A stretch of DNA of 12,713 nt from Actinobacteria bacterium 13_2_20CM_68_14 (GTDB taxonomy: Bacteria > Actinomycetota > Thermoleophilia > Gaiellales > Gaiellaceae). The notes beneath the pieces are model-generated. The model saw only the letters and a program-made list of their open reading frames with translations, was not told the origin of the DNA and made no database searches. The position numbers and the translations under genes were made by a program. Below, piece by piece: positions 12,248-12,713 of the stretch. The stretch lies in NCBI GenBank assembly GCA_001914705.1, contig MNDB01000090.1, positions 1 through 12,713 on the forward strand, given 5' to 3'. Positions within the stretch are counted from its first letter, which is position 1, and every line of letters begins with the position of its first letter.

Positions 12248-12713
12248 CTAGCTCCGCAGCCTGCCCACGAACCCGGCGTCGGGCGCATGGAAGTTGAGGA
12301 CGCGCAGGTCCGCCGGTCCCGGGTTGGAGAATCCGTGGCGAGCGCCCGGCGGCGCGGCCAGGAAGGAGCCCGGGCCGGCTCGCCGCACCTCGTTCCCGAC
12401 CACGAAGTCGGCTTCACCGGCGAGGACGTAGAAGGCGTCGACGTGATCGTCGTGCGTATGGGGATCGACGCCCTCGAACTCGGGACGAAAGGTCATTTCG
12501 ATGACCGAGATCTCTGGCAGCTCGGCCTGAATGCGGTGGGAGGTGTGCTCGTGCTCGACCGGCTCACCCGCGCCGGCGGGCCGGACGATCGCGTCTTCGA
12601 GCGGTCTACCTCCGTCCGCGGGTGGGTCGAACTGGTCGAAATGCTCGTAGCCGCCGCCGCGGAGGACGTCGCCGAAGCCCATGCTCGGCGCGTGGATGTT
12701 GAGGAAGATCGCG
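12248..12713 (-). CDS. Cupin-domain protein, probably the C-terminal half of a bicupin (truncated by the window edge)
   Basis: From an internal Met codon at 12682 the frame gives 144 residues ending RLRS, and it stays open upstream to the edge at 12713, reading AIFLNIHAPSMGFGDVLR across that Met. The complete cupin barrel shows motif 1 GVDPHTHDDHVDAFYVLAGE (71-90 from the Met; His75, His77 and Asp82 in the place of the usual Glu) and motif 2 GSFLAAPPGARHGFSN (105-120; His116), which would bind a metal ion. The domain ends VLNFHAPDAGFVGRLR, closely echoing the upstream FLNIHAPSMGFGDVLR, so another cupin domain probably precedes it. The true start is therefore outside the window. Function is not assignable: cupins include dioxygenases, isomerases and sugar- or ligand-binding proteins. 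Confidence 0.85.
   Translation of the reverse strand, partial: AIFLNIHAPSMGFGDVLRGGGYEHFDQFDPPADGGRPLEDAIVRPAGAGEPVEHEHTSHRIQAELPEISVIEMTFRPEFEGVDPHTHDDHVDAFYVLAGEADFVVGNEVRRAGPGSFLAAPPGARHGFSNPGPADLRVLNFHAPDAGFVGRLRS

Overview
The window is about 12.7 kb of very GC-rich bacterial DNA with densely packed genes. Several features fit an actinobacterium: strong G/C preference at third codon positions, GTG starts, four-base overlaps, likely leaderless genes and a Firmicutes/Actinobacteria-type SOS box. The gene set (separate glyQ and glyS, a PPDK with its regulator, a small RTX-type secreted protein, a zinc-finger rhomboid) would suit Thermoleophilia (Gaiellales/Solirubrobacterales). That class assignment is inference, because no rRNA is present.

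Left part (1-6599): a possible truncated gene leaves the left edge on the minus strand. Rightward from it runs a tight cluster: glyQ and glyS (both subunits of glycyl-tRNA synthetase, overlapping), ppsR (the kinase/phosphorylase that switches PPDK off and on), a 64-residue single-span membrane protein that overlaps ppsR by four bases, and ppdK (pyruvate, phosphate dikinase). A near-perfect CRP/GlxR-type operator sits just before ppdK, so the enzyme may be controlled both by cAMP-type transcriptional regulation and by PpsR phosphorylation.

Middle part (6596-9991): a secreted GH26-like glycoside hydrolase (minus), a short unknown ORF, a small secreted RTX-repeat protein (plus), a rhomboid protease with an N-terminal zinc-binding domain (minus) and a ComB-like phosphatase (plus). 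Two convergent pairs (ppdK/GH26 and RTX/rhomboid) end in the same way: both stop codons lie in one shared CTAG.

Right part (9992-12713): a structured non-coding stretch with a terminator-like hairpin, then a textbook SOS promoter with two LexA boxes driving an ImuB-like inactive Y-family polymerase and a small DUF6504-like partner. A tandem duplication of about 109 bp follows, each copy carrying two strong hairpins; the first copy begins inside the last codons of the DUF6504-like gene. Then come a three-span membrane protein of unknown function, a nested palindrome, and a cupin gene on the minus strand that runs off the right edge and appears to be the second half of a bicupin.

I see no tRNA, rRNA, CRISPR array, transposase or phage gene. 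I found no wholly new multigene system. The points most worth a second look are the CRP-like site at ppdK, the shared CTAG stops, the SOS-controlled ImuB/DUF6504 pair, the duplicated hairpin element and the unassigned structured RNA candidate.
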